64,000 nt of DNA. It comes from AC-56 sp963702195. GTDB lineage: Bacteria > Actinomycetota > Thermoleophilia > Solirubrobacterales > 70-9. The stretch covers positions 310,001-374,000 of the forward strand of contig OY969725.1 of the NCBI GenBank assembly GCA_963702195.1, written 5' to 3'. Made by a program: the position numbers and the translations under genes. This document shows positions 40,029 through 49,301 of this stretch, piece after piece. Below the pieces are notes generated by a model. It made no database searches. It was not told the DNA's origin and was given only the letters and a program-made list of their open reading frames with translations. Positions within the stretch are counted from its first letter, which is position 1, and each line of letters begins with the position of its first letter.

Positions 40029-41429
40029 ATGGCGGATAGGCACACTGCCTACGGCTACTGGCTCCAGGAGGCCGGGATGCCCGAGCCGCGGCCGCCGCTC
40101 GACGGCGACGTCGATGCCGATGTCGTGGTGGTCGGCGGCGGGTACACGGGCATGTGGACCGCTTGGTTCGTCTCGGAGCTCGAGCCCGAGGCGCGCGTCG
40201 TCGTGCTCGAGGCCGATGTGTGCGGGACCGGGCCGAGCGGGCGCAACGGCGGCTTCGCCAACTCGATGTGGCCCAGCCTCGACTCGCTCCGTAATCGCTT
40301 CGGCGCTACCGCGGCGCTCGAGCTCGCTCGCGCCAGTGACGCCGCCGTCGGGGGGATCGGCTCCTGGTGCGAGGAGGAGCGGGTGGACGCCTGGTACCGC
40401 CACGGGGGCTACCTTCAGGTTTCGACCACGCCGCTCCACGACGGGGCCTGGCGTGCAGGATGCGAGGCATGCGCCGAGCTCGGCGAGCCGGGCGCCTGCG
40501 TCCCGCAGAGCTCGCCCGAGGTGCGCGAGCGCTGCGCCTCGCCGGTGTTCCGCTCCGGCGCCTTCTACCCGTCGGCGGCCACGGTCCAGCCCGCGCGCCT
40601 CGCCCTCGGCCTGAGGAGCAAGCTGGTCGAGCGGGGGGTGGCCGTGTTCGAGCGCTCGCGGGCCCGGGGCCTGCGGCCGACGCCGGGCGGGGCGATCGTC
40701 GAGACCGGCGGTGGGCGGGTGCGGGCTCGCACGGTCGTTCTCGGCGCCGGTGGCCGTCTCGCCGCGCACCCGCCGCTTCGCCGGCGCCTGACCGTCACCT
40801 CGAGTCACATGGTGATCACCGAGCCGGTGCCGGACGTGCTCGAGGGGATCGGCTGGACCGGCGGCGAGTGCATCACGGACTCGCGGGCGATGGTCCAGTA
40901 CTTCCGCACGACCCCGGACGGCCGGATCGCGTTCGGCTGGGGTGGCGGCCGAGTCGTCGCCGGAGGACGGGTCAACGGCCGCGCGGAGGTCGATGCGCGC
41001 ATCGCCCGAGAGGTCGAGAGCCGCATCCTGCGCCTGTTCCCGGCGCTGCGAGGGCGCCGCATCGAGCATGCATGGGGCGGGCCCATCGACGTCTCACCCA
41101 CTCACCTGCCGGTGGTCGGCAGCCTCCCCGGCGCCCCGGTCCACTACGCGTTCGGATACACGGGCAACGGCGTCGCGCCGTCCCGCCTCGCGGCGAGGGC
41201 CCTGGCCGCCATGGCACTCGACCGGCGCGATCCTCACACGCGCCTGCCGGTGGTGGAGCCGGAGCCGGTCCGCGTCCCGCCCGAGCCGTTCCGCTACGCG
41301 GGCGGAACGATCATCCGGGCGGCGCTCGTGCGCCGCGAGCGCCTGGAGGAGGAGGGCCGTAGGCCGGATCCGCTCACCAGGTTCGTCGCCGGCATCCCGG
41401 CCCGGATCGGCATCCACATCGGCCGCTGA
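40029..41429 (+). CDS. FAD-dependent oxidoreductase of the DAO superfamily
   Basis: 466 residues. Rossmann FAD motif DADVVVVGGGYTGMWTAWFV, then GRNGGFANSMWPSL, and C-terminal HAWGGPIDVSPTHLPVVG with YAFGYTGNGVAPS, which match the group of glycine/sarcosine oxidases and gamma-glutamylputrescine oxidases. The presence of a polyamine-type transporter, aminotransferase and aldehyde dehydrogenases downstream makes an amine or amino-acid substrate likely. ATG 40029 is the start nearest the FAD domain; an upstream frame extends into ppk1. Its stop is 7 bp from the convergent esterase gene. Confidence 0.85.
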   Translation: MADRHTAYGYWLQEAGMPEPRPPLDGDVDADVVVVGGGYTGMWTAWFVSELEPEARVVVLEADVCGTGPSGRNGGFANSMWPSLDSLRNRFGATAALELARASDAAVGGIGSWCEEERVDAWYRHGGYLQVSTTPLHDGAWRAGCEACAELGEPGACVPQSSPEVRERCASPVFRSGAFYPSAATVQPARLALGLRSKLVERGVAVFERSRARGLRPTPGGAIVETGGGRVRARTVVLGAGGRLAAHPPLRRRLTVTSSHMVITEPVPDVLEGIGWTGGECITDSRAMVQYFRTTPDGRIAFGWGGGRVVAGGRVNGRAEVDARIAREVESRILRLFPALRGRRIEHAWGGPIDVSPTHLPVVGSLPGAPVHYAFGYTGNGVAPSRLAARALAAMALDRRDPHTRLPVVEPEPVRVPPEPFRYAGGTIIRAALVRRERLEEEGRRPDPLTRFVAGIPARIGIHIGR

Positions 41430-41436
41430 GCCGCGC

Positions 41437-42495
41437 CTATTCGCCGAGCGCGACGACGAGCTCCCGGATCGCGCCGGGGTAGCGGTAGGTGAGCCCGCCG
41501 TGCTTGCCCTCGAACAGGTCGAGGGTGTACTCCACGCCGATCGCGTCCAGCTCGCGTGCGAAGGCCATCGCGCCCAGGTCGAGGAAGAACTCGTCGCTCT
41601 TGCCGGCGTCCAGATAGATCCTGCGCATGCTTCGCAGCGCGTCGGCGTTGCGGGCCGCCATGCGCACCGGGTCGTAGTCGAGCCACCGCCGCCACACGTC
41701 GTCGATCAGGCGGCCGGTCCCGATGTCGAAAGGCAGGAGCGCCTTACCGGGGTTGTCCGGGTCGGGCGAGTAGCAGGCGGCGCACCCGTACCACATGATC
41801 GGGTCCCCGAACTTCTCGAATGGCTTTGCGTCGGCTTCCGCGAAGCGCTCGAAGAAGACCTCGTAGGAGCCCTCGAAGTCGTCGCGAAGCGACCTGACGA
41901 CCGAGGGGATGCTCGAGAGATACGAGGCCTCGAACAGCGCGTCGCCGGCATGGGATGCCAGCGCGCCGAACACGTCCGGGCGCATCATCGGGACCACCAT
42001 CGCCCCATAGCCGCCGGAGGACTTTCCGGTGATGCCGCGCCGGTCCCGATCGGCCGCGGTCGGGTAACGCTCGTCGACGAACGGCACCACCTCGTCGCAC
42101 AGGTAGGACTGGTACGGCCCGGTCGAAGTGGAGTCCACGAACTGCGAGCCCCCGTAGGACGTCCATGCGTCCACGAAGGCCACGATCGCGTCGGGGCAAT
42201 CGCCGGAGGCGAACATCGCGTCGAGGCGCTCGAACATCCCCGGCTCGAACGCGGTGCGATTCGCCCACATGTCGAGCTGCCCGGTGTAGCCCTGGATCAC
42301 GTAGACGCTTGGCAGCGGCCGCGGATGATCCAGGTCCACGCCCGGCGGGCGGTACACGTAGAGCGGTCGCCGCTGGGGGTCGCCGAGCGGGTTGCCCGCG
42401 AGGAGCTCCGACTCGACGACGAGGCGGTCGAGCGTCCCGGCCATGGGCCGCTCCCAGGGAGCTCCGGCCGGGCCCTCGGTCTCCGTCAGCGCCAT
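41437..42495 (-). CDS. Putative serine esterase (alpha/beta hydrolase, esterase D-like)
   Basis: 352 residues. Nucleophile Ser in GITGKSSGGYGAMV, candidate Asp in LDAGKSDEFFLD and His in FEGKHGGLTYRYP, in the order of the putative-esterase family (enterochelin esterase / S-formylglutathione hydrolase relatives). No signal peptide. Its ATG lies 10 bp inside the end of mmsA, so it is co-translated with that gene. The natural ester is unknown; the length is larger than the ~280 residues of formylglutathione hydrolases. Confidence 0.8.
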   Translation of the reverse strand: MALTETEGPAGAPWERPMAGTLDRLVVESELLAGNPLGDPQRRPLYVYRPPGVDLDHPRPLPSVYVIQGYTGQLDMWANRTAFEPGMFERLDAMFASGDCPDAIVAFVDAWTSYGGSQFVDSTSTGPYQSYLCDEVVPFVDERYPTAADRDRRGITGKSSGGYGAMVVPMMRPDVFGALASHAGDALFEASYLSSIPSVVRSLRDDFEGSYEVFFERFAEADAKPFEKFGDPIMWYGCAACYSPDPDNPGKALLPFDIGTGRLIDDVWRRWLDYDPVRMAARNADALRSMRRIYLDAGKSDEFFLDLGAMAFARELDAIGVEYTLDLFEGKHGGLTYRYPGAIRELVVALGE

Positions 42496-43991
42496 CTGGA
42501 GGTGACGACCTTCTTACGGGTGTAGAACTCGACCGCGTCGCGGCCGTTGGCGTGGAGGTCGCCCTCCATCGAGTCCTTCCAGCCGGAGAACGGGAACCAG
42601 GCGATCGGCGCCGCGACCCCGACGTTGACACCGATCATCCCCGCCTCGACGCCATAGCGATACTCCCGCGCCGCGTCGCCGGAGGTGGTGAAGATCGACC
42701 CCGCGTTCCCGTACCGGGACCCGTTGACGAACTCGAGAGCGCCCTCGAGGTCCGGCGCCCTCACAAGCGTGAGCAGCGGGCCGAACAGCTCCTCGCGCGC
42801 GAGCTCCGAATCTTGGTCGGCGCCCTCGACGATGGTGGGCCCGAGCATCGTCCCCGCCGGGCCCGGATCGGCGTCGCGGCCGTCGAGGAGGATCTCGGCG
42901 CCCTCCGCCGTCGCGCGCTCCAGCGCTCCCGTCACTCGCTCGCGGGCATCGGCGCCGACCAGGGCGCAGACGTCGGTGGCGTCGTCGGCCCCCGGGCCGA
43001 CCCGGAGCTGGGAGGCGGCCGAGACGAGCGCGTCGCGGACCTCGTCCTGCCGCGCCTCGTCGCCCACCAGCACGGCGACCGAGCCGGCGAGGCACCGCTG
43101 ACCGGCGGCGCCGAACGCGGAGCCCATGACGCCCGCAACGGTCAGCTCGAGGTTGGCGTCGGGCATGACCACGAGCGAGTTCTTGGCCCCGCCCAGCGCC
43201 TGGCAGCGCTTGCCGGTGGCGGCCGACCGCTCCGAGACATAGCGGGCGGTCGACGCCTGGCCCACGAACGAGATCGCGTCGATCCCCGGGTGGTCCAGCA
43301 ACCCGTTGACCGCGTCGCGCGCGCCGTGGACGAGGTTGCAGATCCCCGACGGGATCTCGTCGATGCCGTCGATCAGCTCGTACATCAGCTCGGAGGGCCG
43401 CGGGTCGCGCTCGGAGGGCTTGAGGATGAACCCGTTGCCGCACGCCAACGCGAACGGCAGGAACCAGAGGGGGATCATCGCCGGGAAGTTGAAGGGGGTG
43501 ATCGCGGCCACGACGCCCACGGGCTGGCGGATCTGCTCGACGTCGACGCCCCGGGCGATCCCCTCGAGGTTCTCGCCCTTCAGCAGGTGCGGGATCGCGC
43601 ATGCCGCCTCCACCGACTCGATCCCGCGGCCGACCTCGCCGCGCGCGTCGTCGATGGTCTTGCCCATGTCCTCGGTGACGAGCCGGGCGAGATCCTCACG
43701 GTGCTGGTCCAGCTCGTGGCGCAGGCGCATGATCGCCCGCGCGCGCCGCTGCGGGGCCAGGTCACGCCAGGCGGGCTGGGCCTCGCGAGCCGCCCGCACG
43801 GCCGCGTCCACATCCGCCGCGCCGGAGAGCGGGACGAGCGCGATCACCTCGCCGCTGGCCGGGTCGCGATCCTCGAGCACCTCGTCGGTCGAGGCGGATC
43901 TCCACTCCCCGCCGGCGTAGTTGCGGAGGATGCGCGCCTCCTCGGTGCCGGCCTGCGGTGCTGCCTGCGACTCGGTCGTGACGGGCTTCAC
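42486..43991 (-). CDS. mmsA: CoA-acylating methylmalonate/malonate semialdehyde dehydrogenase
   Basis: 501-residue aldehyde dehydrogenase. The MmsA/IolA type is shown by QALGGAKNSLVVMPDA, AFGAAGQRCLAGS (catalytic Cys) and the C-terminal FPFSGWKDSMEGDLHANGRDAVEFYTRKKVVTSRW pattern, present here nearly in full. It oxidises malonate or methylmalonate semialdehyde to acetyl- or propionyl-CoA with NAD and CoA. In this neighbourhood it could process malonate semialdehyde made by transamination of beta-alanine. It starts divergently to the gene at 44036. Confidence 0.92.
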   Translation of the reverse strand: MKPVTTESQAAPQAGTEEARILRNYAGGEWRSASTDEVLEDRDPASGEVIALVPLSGAADVDAAVRAAREAQPAWRDLAPQRRARAIMRLRHELDQHREDLARLVTEDMGKTIDDARGEVGRGIESVEAACAIPHLLKGENLEGIARGVDVEQIRQPVGVVAAITPFNFPAMIPLWFLPFALACGNGFILKPSERDPRPSELMYELIDGIDEIPSGICNLVHGARDAVNGLLDHPGIDAISFVGQASTARYVSERSAATGKRCQALGGAKNSLVVMPDANLELTVAGVMGSAFGAAGQRCLAGSVAVLVGDEARQDEVRDALVSAASQLRVGPGADDATDVCALVGADARERVTGALERATAEGAEILLDGRDADPGPAGTMLGPTIVEGADQDSELAREELFGPLLTLVRAPDLEGALEFVNGSRYGNAGSIFTTSGDAAREYRYGVEAGMIGVNVGVAAPIAWFPFSGWKDSMEGDLHANGRDAVEFYTRKKVVTSRWR

Positions 43992-44035
43992 GACTCCGAT
44001 GCTAACGGGACCGCGCGGGCTCGCAGAGTCGGGCC

Positions 44036-44719
44036 ATGAAAGACTTGCCAGTGGTGACCATGGCCGAGGAGTGGCGCGTAGAAGTGAATCTGGAGGACGA
44101 GGGCCACGGGCTCACGCTCGGCGACCGGCTCAAGTCCCTCGACCTCGACGACGAGGCGCGCAAGCGCCTGGGCGAGCGCGTGGTCGTGACTCGCGACGGC
44201 GCGCGAATGTTCCTGTACACGGCTATGAAGGAGACGGCGCGCGAGGCCGAGCGGGTCGCGCAGGAATTGGCGGCGGCCGACAAGCTCGAGGCGAAGACCA
44301 AGATCACCCGCTGGCATCCCGACGAGGAGGAGTGGGTGGACCCGTCCGCGCCGATGCCTCAGAGCGAGGCGGGGCGCGCCGCCGAGCACCGCGAGCACGA
44401 GGCCCACGAGCAGCGCGAGGCGGCGGCGACCGGGCACAACGACTGGGAGCTTCGAGTCGATCTGGACTCCCTGGGCGAGACGCGCGAGCTGGCCGATCGC
44501 CTGGAGGAGAAGGGCATCAAGCACCATCGCCGCTGGAAGCACGTGCTGATCCCGGCGGCGACGGAGGAGCAGGCGGCTGAGCTCGCCGACCGCGTCCGCG
44601 AGGTGGCGCCCGGCGAGACCGAGATCCACGTCGAGCCGGCACCCGGCAGCATCCCGCACCCGGCCTTCGTGGTCATTGGCGGCCACACACCGGGCATCGG
44701 GCGCGATCTGGGTCTCTGA
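44036..44719 (+). CDS. Hypothetical protein with two related alpha/beta segments
   Basis: 227 residues, no family recognised. An N-terminal segment (EEWRVEVNLEDEGHGLTLGDRL...VVVTRDGARMFLYTAMKETAREAERVAQELAA) and a C-terminal segment (DWELRVDLDSLGETRELADRLEEKG...RWKHVLIPAATEEQAAELADRVREVA) share the order: W-x-V/L-x-V, an acidic loop, a helix, a beta strand and a helix ending in A-x-x-V. They look like an internal duplication joined by a His/Glu-rich linker. ATG 44036 or 44060 may be the start. Soluble and acidic; function unknown. Confidence 0.7.
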   Translation: MKDLPVVTMAEEWRVEVNLEDEGHGLTLGDRLKSLDLDDEARKRLGERVVVTRDGARMFLYTAMKETAREAERVAQELAAADKLEAKTKITRWHPDEEEWVDPSAPMPQSEAGRAAEHREHEAHEQREAAATGHNDWELRVDLDSLGETRELADRLEEKGIKHHRRWKHVLIPAATEEQAAELADRVREVAPGETEIHVEPAPGSIPHPAFVVIGGHTPGIGRDLGL

Positions 44720-44749
44720 GAGCCTTCGCGCCGGGCATCGGGCGCGATC
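44690..44749 (+). repeat. 19-bp direct repeat
   Basis: CCGGGCATCGGGCGCGATC occurs at 44690-44708 (the 3' end of the coding region) and again at 44731-44749, 41 bp apart, just after the stop. Probably a small local duplication. Confidence 0.6.
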
Positions 44750-44755
44750 GCCTGT

Positions 44756-45637
44756 TTAGCCCTCTTCCTGCTGCGGGCGCATCGCGGACATCCGCTCCGC
44801 GCGGCGCTGCTGGATGACCGTGAGGCCCATGACGAGCAGGGTCGCGGTGAAGAGGATCGTCGCGATCGCGTTCACCTCGACCGGGATGCCGCGCTGGGCG
44901 GCCCCGAAGATGTACAGCGGGAACGTGACGATGGTGCCCGAGTTGAAGTTCGAGACCACGAAGTCGTCGATCGACAGCGCGAAGGCAAGGAGCGCGCCGG
45001 CGATGACGCCGGGGAGAATCAGCGGAAAGGTCACGCGCCAGAAGGTCTGGATGGGACTCGCTCCGAGGTCCTGGGCCGCCTCCTCGAGGCTGCGGTCGAA
45101 GCCGATCAGGCGCGAGCGGACCACGACCACCACGAAGCTGATGCAGAACATGATGTGGGCGATCATCAGGGTCCCGGTGCCGAGCGAGGGGGTCCCGAGG
45201 ATGAGGAAGAAGGACAAGAGCGACGCGCCCATCACGATCTCCGGCGTCGCCATGGGGACCACGATCAGGAAGTTCGTCGTGCGCCTGCCGAAGAACTGGT
45301 AGCGCACCAGAGCCAGGGCCATGAACGTCCCGATGATCGTGGCCACGATCGTCGCGACCAGCGCGATCTCCAGGCTCTTGACGAGCGCGCTGTTGAGGTC
45401 AGGGAGGCTGAAGACGTCGCCCCAGTGCTTGAGCGTGAACCCCTCCCAGGTGAAGTTGTACTTCCCGGTCGGGTTGTTGAAGGAGAAGAGGATGATCACC
45501 GCGATCGGGATCAGGAGGTACGCGATGGCGAGCCCCGCGTAGACGTTGAGCGCGTGTTCCTTGAGCCACGCCCATGCGCGTCTCGGCGCCGATTCGCGGC
45601 GCACGTATGTGGAGGCAGTGGCAGCTCGGGCTTCCAT
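44756..45637 (-). CDS. potC: Spermidine/putrescine-type ABC transporter permease (PotC-like)
   Basis: 293-residue inner-membrane permease, about six helices. N-terminal YAGLAIAYLLIPIAVIILFSFNNPTGKYNFTWEGFTL is typical of PotC/PotI. The EAA loop is EEAAQDLGASPIQTFWRVTFPLILPGV. Its ATG overlaps the potB stop (TGATG). Last gene of the order potA-potD-potB-potC on minus. Confidence 0.93.
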   Translation of the reverse strand: MEARAATASTYVRRESAPRRAWAWLKEHALNVYAGLAIAYLLIPIAVIILFSFNNPTGKYNFTWEGFTLKHWGDVFSLPDLNSALVKSLEIALVATIVATIIGTFMALALVRYQFFGRRTTNFLIVVPMATPEIVMGASLLSFFLILGTPSLGTGTLMIAHIMFCISFVVVVVRSRLIGFDRSLEEAAQDLGASPIQTFWRVTFPLILPGVIAGALLAFALSIDDFVVSNFNSGTIVTFPLYIFGAAQRGIPVEVNAIATILFTATLLVMGLTVIQQRRAERMSAMRPQQEEG

Positions 45638-46503
45638 CAGACCGGAGTTGCCTCCTCGCCCATGAGAGCCTCGGATCCGGCGAAGCGGATGTAGACGAAG
45701 ACGATGATCATGATCACCGCCATCAGCACGAACGAGAGCGCCGCGGCCGCCGGGTAGTCACGCGTGGTCAGGTAGAGCCCCTGGATCGTGTTCCCGATCA
45801 TCTTGTTGTTCACGCCGCCGAGGAAGAACGCGTTGACGTAGTCGCCGGAGGCAGGGATGAAGGTCAGAAGCGTCCCCGCGACGACGCCCGGCGCGGAGAG
45901 GGGCAGCGTGACCTTGACGAAGGCGGCGCGCGACGACGCGTACAGGTCCTTGGCCGCCTCGATCAGCCGGGGGTCGACGCGCTCCAGGCTGGCGTATATG
46001 GGCAGCACCATGAAGGGCAGGAAGTTGTAGGTGATGCCCGCGATCACCGCCCCGGCCGTGGCCAGCACGTGGCCGCCCGGCGCGAGCCCGATCGCGTCGA
46101 GCGCCTTGGTGACGGGGCTCTGGTCGGAGAGGATCGTCTGCCAGGCATAGGTGCGGATCAGGTAGGTCGTGAAGAAGGGCGCGATGACCGCGACCAGCAT
46201 CGCGTTCTTCCACCTGCCGCCCTTGAACGCGATCGCGTAGGCGAGCGGATAGCCGATCAGGAGCGCGATGATCGTCGCCGCGCCCGCGTACTCGAACGCA
46301 CGGATGAACGGGTCCTTGTAGAGCGTCAGCGCGTCGCTGTAGTTGGACCACTGCCACGTGAAATTTAAGCCCGACTCGATCGTCCCGGAGTCGAGGGAGA
46401 GCCGCGCCATGTAGTACATGGGCACGACGAAGAAGACGACGAGCCAGAAAACCCCAGGGAGCAGGAGCAGATACGGCGTGAGGCGGCGGCGAGAGCTCGC
46501 CAT
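45637..46503 (-). CDS. potB: Spermidine/putrescine-type ABC transporter permease (PotB-like)
   Basis: 288 residues. PotB/PotH features: LLLLPGVFWLVVFFVVPMYYMARLSL at the N-terminus and FLPFMVLPIYASLERVDPRLIEAAKDLYASSRAAFVKVTLPLSAPGV, the EAA loop. It couples to the PotA ATPase. Placed 37 bp after the substrate-binding protein gene. Confidence 0.93.
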   Translation of the reverse strand: MASSRRRLTPYLLLLPGVFWLVVFFVVPMYYMARLSLDSGTIESGLNFTWQWSNYSDALTLYKDPFIRAFEYAGAATIIALLIGYPLAYAIAFKGGRWKNAMLVAVIAPFFTTYLIRTYAWQTILSDQSPVTKALDAIGLAPGGHVLATAGAVIAGITYNFLPFMVLPIYASLERVDPRLIEAAKDLYASSRAAFVKVTLPLSAPGVVAGTLLTFIPASGDYVNAFFLGGVNNKMIGNTIQGLYLTTRDYPAAAALSFVLMAVIMIIVFVYIRFAGSEALMGEEATPV

Positions 46504-46540
46504 CGTCTAGGTGGCGTCCCTCGCCGCCGTCTCGCTCAGC

Positions 46541-47734
46541 TCAGCCGTTGACCACGGCGTTGAAGGCAGCGGTCACCTTCTGCTCCTCCTGTCCGCTCAA
46601 CGGCGGGGCCGCGTCGCAGGTGGAGGTGAACTGCTTCGTCGGGAAGATGAGCTTGCTCTTCGCCGCCGTCGGGTCGGTCTTCTGGAGGATCGGCTTCACC
46701 CCGTCGACCGGGCTGAAGTAGTAGTTGTAGTCCGTGATCTGCGCCTGGTTCTTCGGGTCGTAGACGTAGTTCATCCACGCCTCGGCCGCGGTCGGGTTCG
46801 GCGCTCCCACCGGGATGACCATGTTGTCCGACCACAGCATGCAGCCCTCCTTGGGCATCACGAACTGGATGTCCGGGTTGTCCTGCTGCAGCTGAATCGC
46901 GTCGCCGGACCAGCCGATCACCGCGTCGACGTCGCCGCTCGAGAGGTCCTTGGCGTAGTCGTTGCCGGTGAAGCGCCGGATCTGACCGCTGTCGGCGGCC
47001 GACTTGAGCTTGTCGATCGCGTTCAGCCAATCCTGCTCGGTCGCCTTGGCGAGGTCGACGCCCTGGCACTTCATGACCAGCGGCACCGTGTCGCGCATCT
47101 CGGTGAGCATGTCGACCTTGCCCTTGTACTTCGGGTTGAAGAGGTCGCAGATCGACTTGACCTGCGGGGCGAGGTCCTTGCGCACGATGAGGCCCGTCAT
47201 GCCGCTCTGCCACGGGACCGCGTAGGAGCCGTTCGGGTCGATCGGCCGGTTGCGCAGCGACGACACGAGGTTCTTCTCGACATTCGGGATCGCCGCCTTG
47301 TCGAGGTTCTGCAGATAGCCGAGGTCGTACATCTTCTTCGCCATCCAGTCGGTGACGACGAAGATCGAGCGGCCGCCGGACTCGCCCTTGGCCAGGAGCG
47401 GCTGCAGCTTCGAGAAGAACTCCTGGTTGTCGTTGACGTCCTCGATGTACTTCACCTGTACGCCGGTCGCCTTCTCGAACTCGGGGACCGTGTTCTTGTC
47501 GATGTACAGCGGCCAGTTGGAGATCGTGAGATTGCCGCTGGGTTTGCCGGAGACCGTGACCGTCTCGACATTGGAGTTGCTGCCGCCGCCGCCCTCGATC
47601 CCGCCGCCGCCGCCGCAGGCGGCGATTGCGAGGCTCGCGGCGAGCGCCAGCGCGGCGATGGCCACCCATCTGAGCCCCCGGGCCCGCATTCGGTGGTCGT
47701 CCTTGCCCTCGGTCCTTACCCGTGCGTTCAGCAT
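46541..47734 (-). CDS. potD: Polyamine-type ABC transporter substrate-binding lipoprotein (PotD/PotF-like)
   Basis: About 397 residues. A basic N-terminus and hydrophobic stretch end in a lipobox (LALAASLAIAAC), then a Gly-rich linker. The binding domain has LTISNWPLYIDKNTVPEFEKATGVQVKYIEDVNDNQEFFSKL and WMNYVYDPKNQAQITDYNYYFSPV, the pattern of spermidine/putrescine-binding proteins. The substrate is likely a polyamine or related cation; acidic and aromatic residues fit this but do not prove it. ATG 47734 has AAGGGG just upstream; a TTG at 47812 would include the tandem repeat. Confidence 0.9.
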   Translation of the reverse strand: MLNARVRTEGKDDHRMRARGLRWVAIAALALAASLAIAACGGGGGIEGGGGSNSNVETVTVSGKPSGNLTISNWPLYIDKNTVPEFEKATGVQVKYIEDVNDNQEFFSKLQPLLAKGESGGRSIFVVTDWMAKKMYDLGYLQNLDKAAIPNVEKNLVSSLRNRPIDPNGSYAVPWQSGMTGLIVRKDLAPQVKSICDLFNPKYKGKVDMLTEMRDTVPLVMKCQGVDLAKATEQDWLNAIDKLKSAADSGQIRRFTGNDYAKDLSSGDVDAVIGWSGDAIQLQQDNPDIQFVMPKEGCMLWSDNMVIPVGAPNPTAAEAWMNYVYDPKNQAQITDYNYYFSPVDGVKPILQKTDPTAAKSKLIFPTKQFTSTCDAAPPLSGQEEQKVTAAFNAVVNG

Positions 47735-47757
47735 TGCCCCTTCATGCCTCCTCGGCG

Positions 47758-47795
47758 TTTTGGTGCGGTTTGTTCCTTTTGGTGCGGTTTGTTCC
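47758..47795 (+). repeat. Perfect tandem repeat, 2 x 19 bp
   Basis: TTTTGGTGCGGTTTGTTCC occurs twice head to tail (47758-47776, 47777-47795) in the short gap between potA and potD. On the transcribed (minus) strand it lies in the potD leader. It may be a regulator site or a copy-number-variable repeat. Confidence 0.85.
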
Positions 47796-47808
47796 ATCTC
47801 AAGCTCGT

Positions 47809-49023
47809 TCAAGCGAGGATCATCTCCTCGGGACGGACCTCCGACTCCCGAACCACGTGCATGTGGTCGGGCTCCCAGCTCAGTCGGACGGGCGCCCCGC
47901 CGCCGGGCAGCCGCGCGCGCTCGGCTTCGCTGGCGTTCGGCACGAGCACCGTCATCGAGACGTCGCCGGGCAGCGCGACGATGATCTGGGTCGAGGTGCC
48001 GAGGTAGACGGAGCTCTGGACGACTCCGTCGACGCCGGGCAGCCCGCCGGGGCGGGGTCCCTCATCCGACCCGGCCGCCCCCGGACGCGAAGCAGAGGAG
48101 GCGGTCGGTGAGATGCTCAGCTTTTCGGGGCGCACCACGGCGTGGCAGCGCTCGCCGGTCGCGATTCCATCGACCCTCGTCTCCACCTCGATCCCGGTGT
48201 CGAGCTCGATCATCCCGCGACCGTCCGCGGCCGACCTGACGGTCCCCGGCATCAGGTTCGAGACGCCGATGAAGCCGGCGACGAAGGTCGTGGTCGGCCG
48301 CTCGTAGACGTTCTCGGGCGTGTCCACCTGCTCGACGACGCCATTCGACATCACGGCGATCCGGTCGGACATCGTCAGCGCCTCCTCCTGGTCGTGCGTC
48401 ACGTAGACGAACGTGATGCCGACCTCCCGCTGGATGCGCTTCAGCTCCACCTGCAGCCCCTTGCGGAGCTTCAGGTCTAGGGCGCCGAGCGGCTCGTCGA
48501 GGAGCAGGACCTTCGGCAGGTTGACCAGTGCGCGGGCCAGCGCGACCCGCTGCTGCTGCCCGCCGGAGAGCTGGTTCGGCCGGCGATTGATCTCCGCGGC
48601 CAGCCCGACCCGCTCGAGCTCGGCCTCGACCCGCCTGCCGATCTCGTCCTTGGGGACCTTCTTGCGCCGAAGGCCGAAGGCGACGTTGTCGCGGACGCTG
48701 AGGTGCGGAAACAACGCATAGCTCTGGAAGACGGTGTTCGTCGGCCGCTTGTATGAGGGGAGGCCGGCGACGTCTGAGCCCTCGATCCGGACCCGCCCGG
48801 CGGTTGGCTGCTCGAACCCGGCGACCATCCGCAGCGTCGTCGTCTTCCCGCACCCGCTCGGGCCGAGCATCGTGAAGAACTCACCGCGGCCGATGTCGAG
48901 GTCGAGCTCCTTGACCGCGACGAGGTCGCCGAAGTGCTTGCTGACGCGCTCGAGGCGCACCGTTGGATCAGAGTCGCCGACGGCAGATTCGGCGGTCCGA
49001 TCGGTGCCGGTGCCCGGATCCAA
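47809..49023 (-). CDS. potA: Spermidine/putrescine-type ABC transporter ATPase (PotA-like)
   Basis: About 404 residues. ATPase domain: Walker A LGPSGCGKTTTLRM, Q-loop NTVFQSYALFPHLSV, signature NQLSGGQQQRVALARAL, Walker B VLLLDEPLGALDLKLRK and H-loop YVTHDQEEALTMSDR. A C-terminal TOBE-type domain follows (FIGVSNLMPGTV to VRLSWEPDHMHVV), as in PotA. No ATG exists near the N-terminus; TTG 49023 has GGAGAGG correctly spaced, while TTG 49032 and 49104 are alternatives. First gene of the transporter operon, divergent from the aminotransferase gene. Confidence 0.92.
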   Translation of the reverse strand: MDPGTGTDRTAESAVGDSDPTVRLERVSKHFGDLVAVKELDLDIGRGEFFTMLGPSGCGKTTTLRMVAGFEQPTAGRVRIEGSDVAGLPSYKRPTNTVFQSYALFPHLSVRDNVAFGLRRKKVPKDEIGRRVEAELERVGLAAEINRRPNQLSGGQQQRVALARALVNLPKVLLLDEPLGALDLKLRKGLQVELKRIQREVGITFVYVTHDQEEALTMSDRIAVMSNGVVEQVDTPENVYERPTTTFVAGFIGVSNLMPGTVRSAADGRGMIELDTGIEVETRVDGIATGERCHAVVRPEKLSISPTASSASRPGAAGSDEGPRPGGLPGVDGVVQSSVYLGTSTQIIVALPGDVSMTVLVPNASEAERARLPGGGAPVRLSWEPDHMHVVRESEVRPEEMILA

Positions 49024-49301
49024 AGTGGCCAATCCTCTCCGTTCGCCTCGGTGGTCACGCCGCCCCGTACTGACGGCAGGCAGCAATCTAACCGCTCCGT
49101 CCAAAACAGACTATGCGCCATCCGGCATGCCTGCAAGGTTCGGAATCCCCAAAACGTCTAAAGCCCGTTATGCGATTCGTACAAAAGAGGGATAGGATCT
49201 TTGAACCTAATCCCGGTTGTGCGGTTGGCCCGAGCCAGATACGGTTATACGGAACGTCAATACAGGGTGGACACCAAGTCGCAGCCAGGAGGAGGATGCA
49301 G

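Noticed and set aside
44690..44749. Attachment-site-like direct repeat
   Set aside because: The two 19-bp copies are only 41 bp apart with no integrase or tRNA; a local duplication is simpler.
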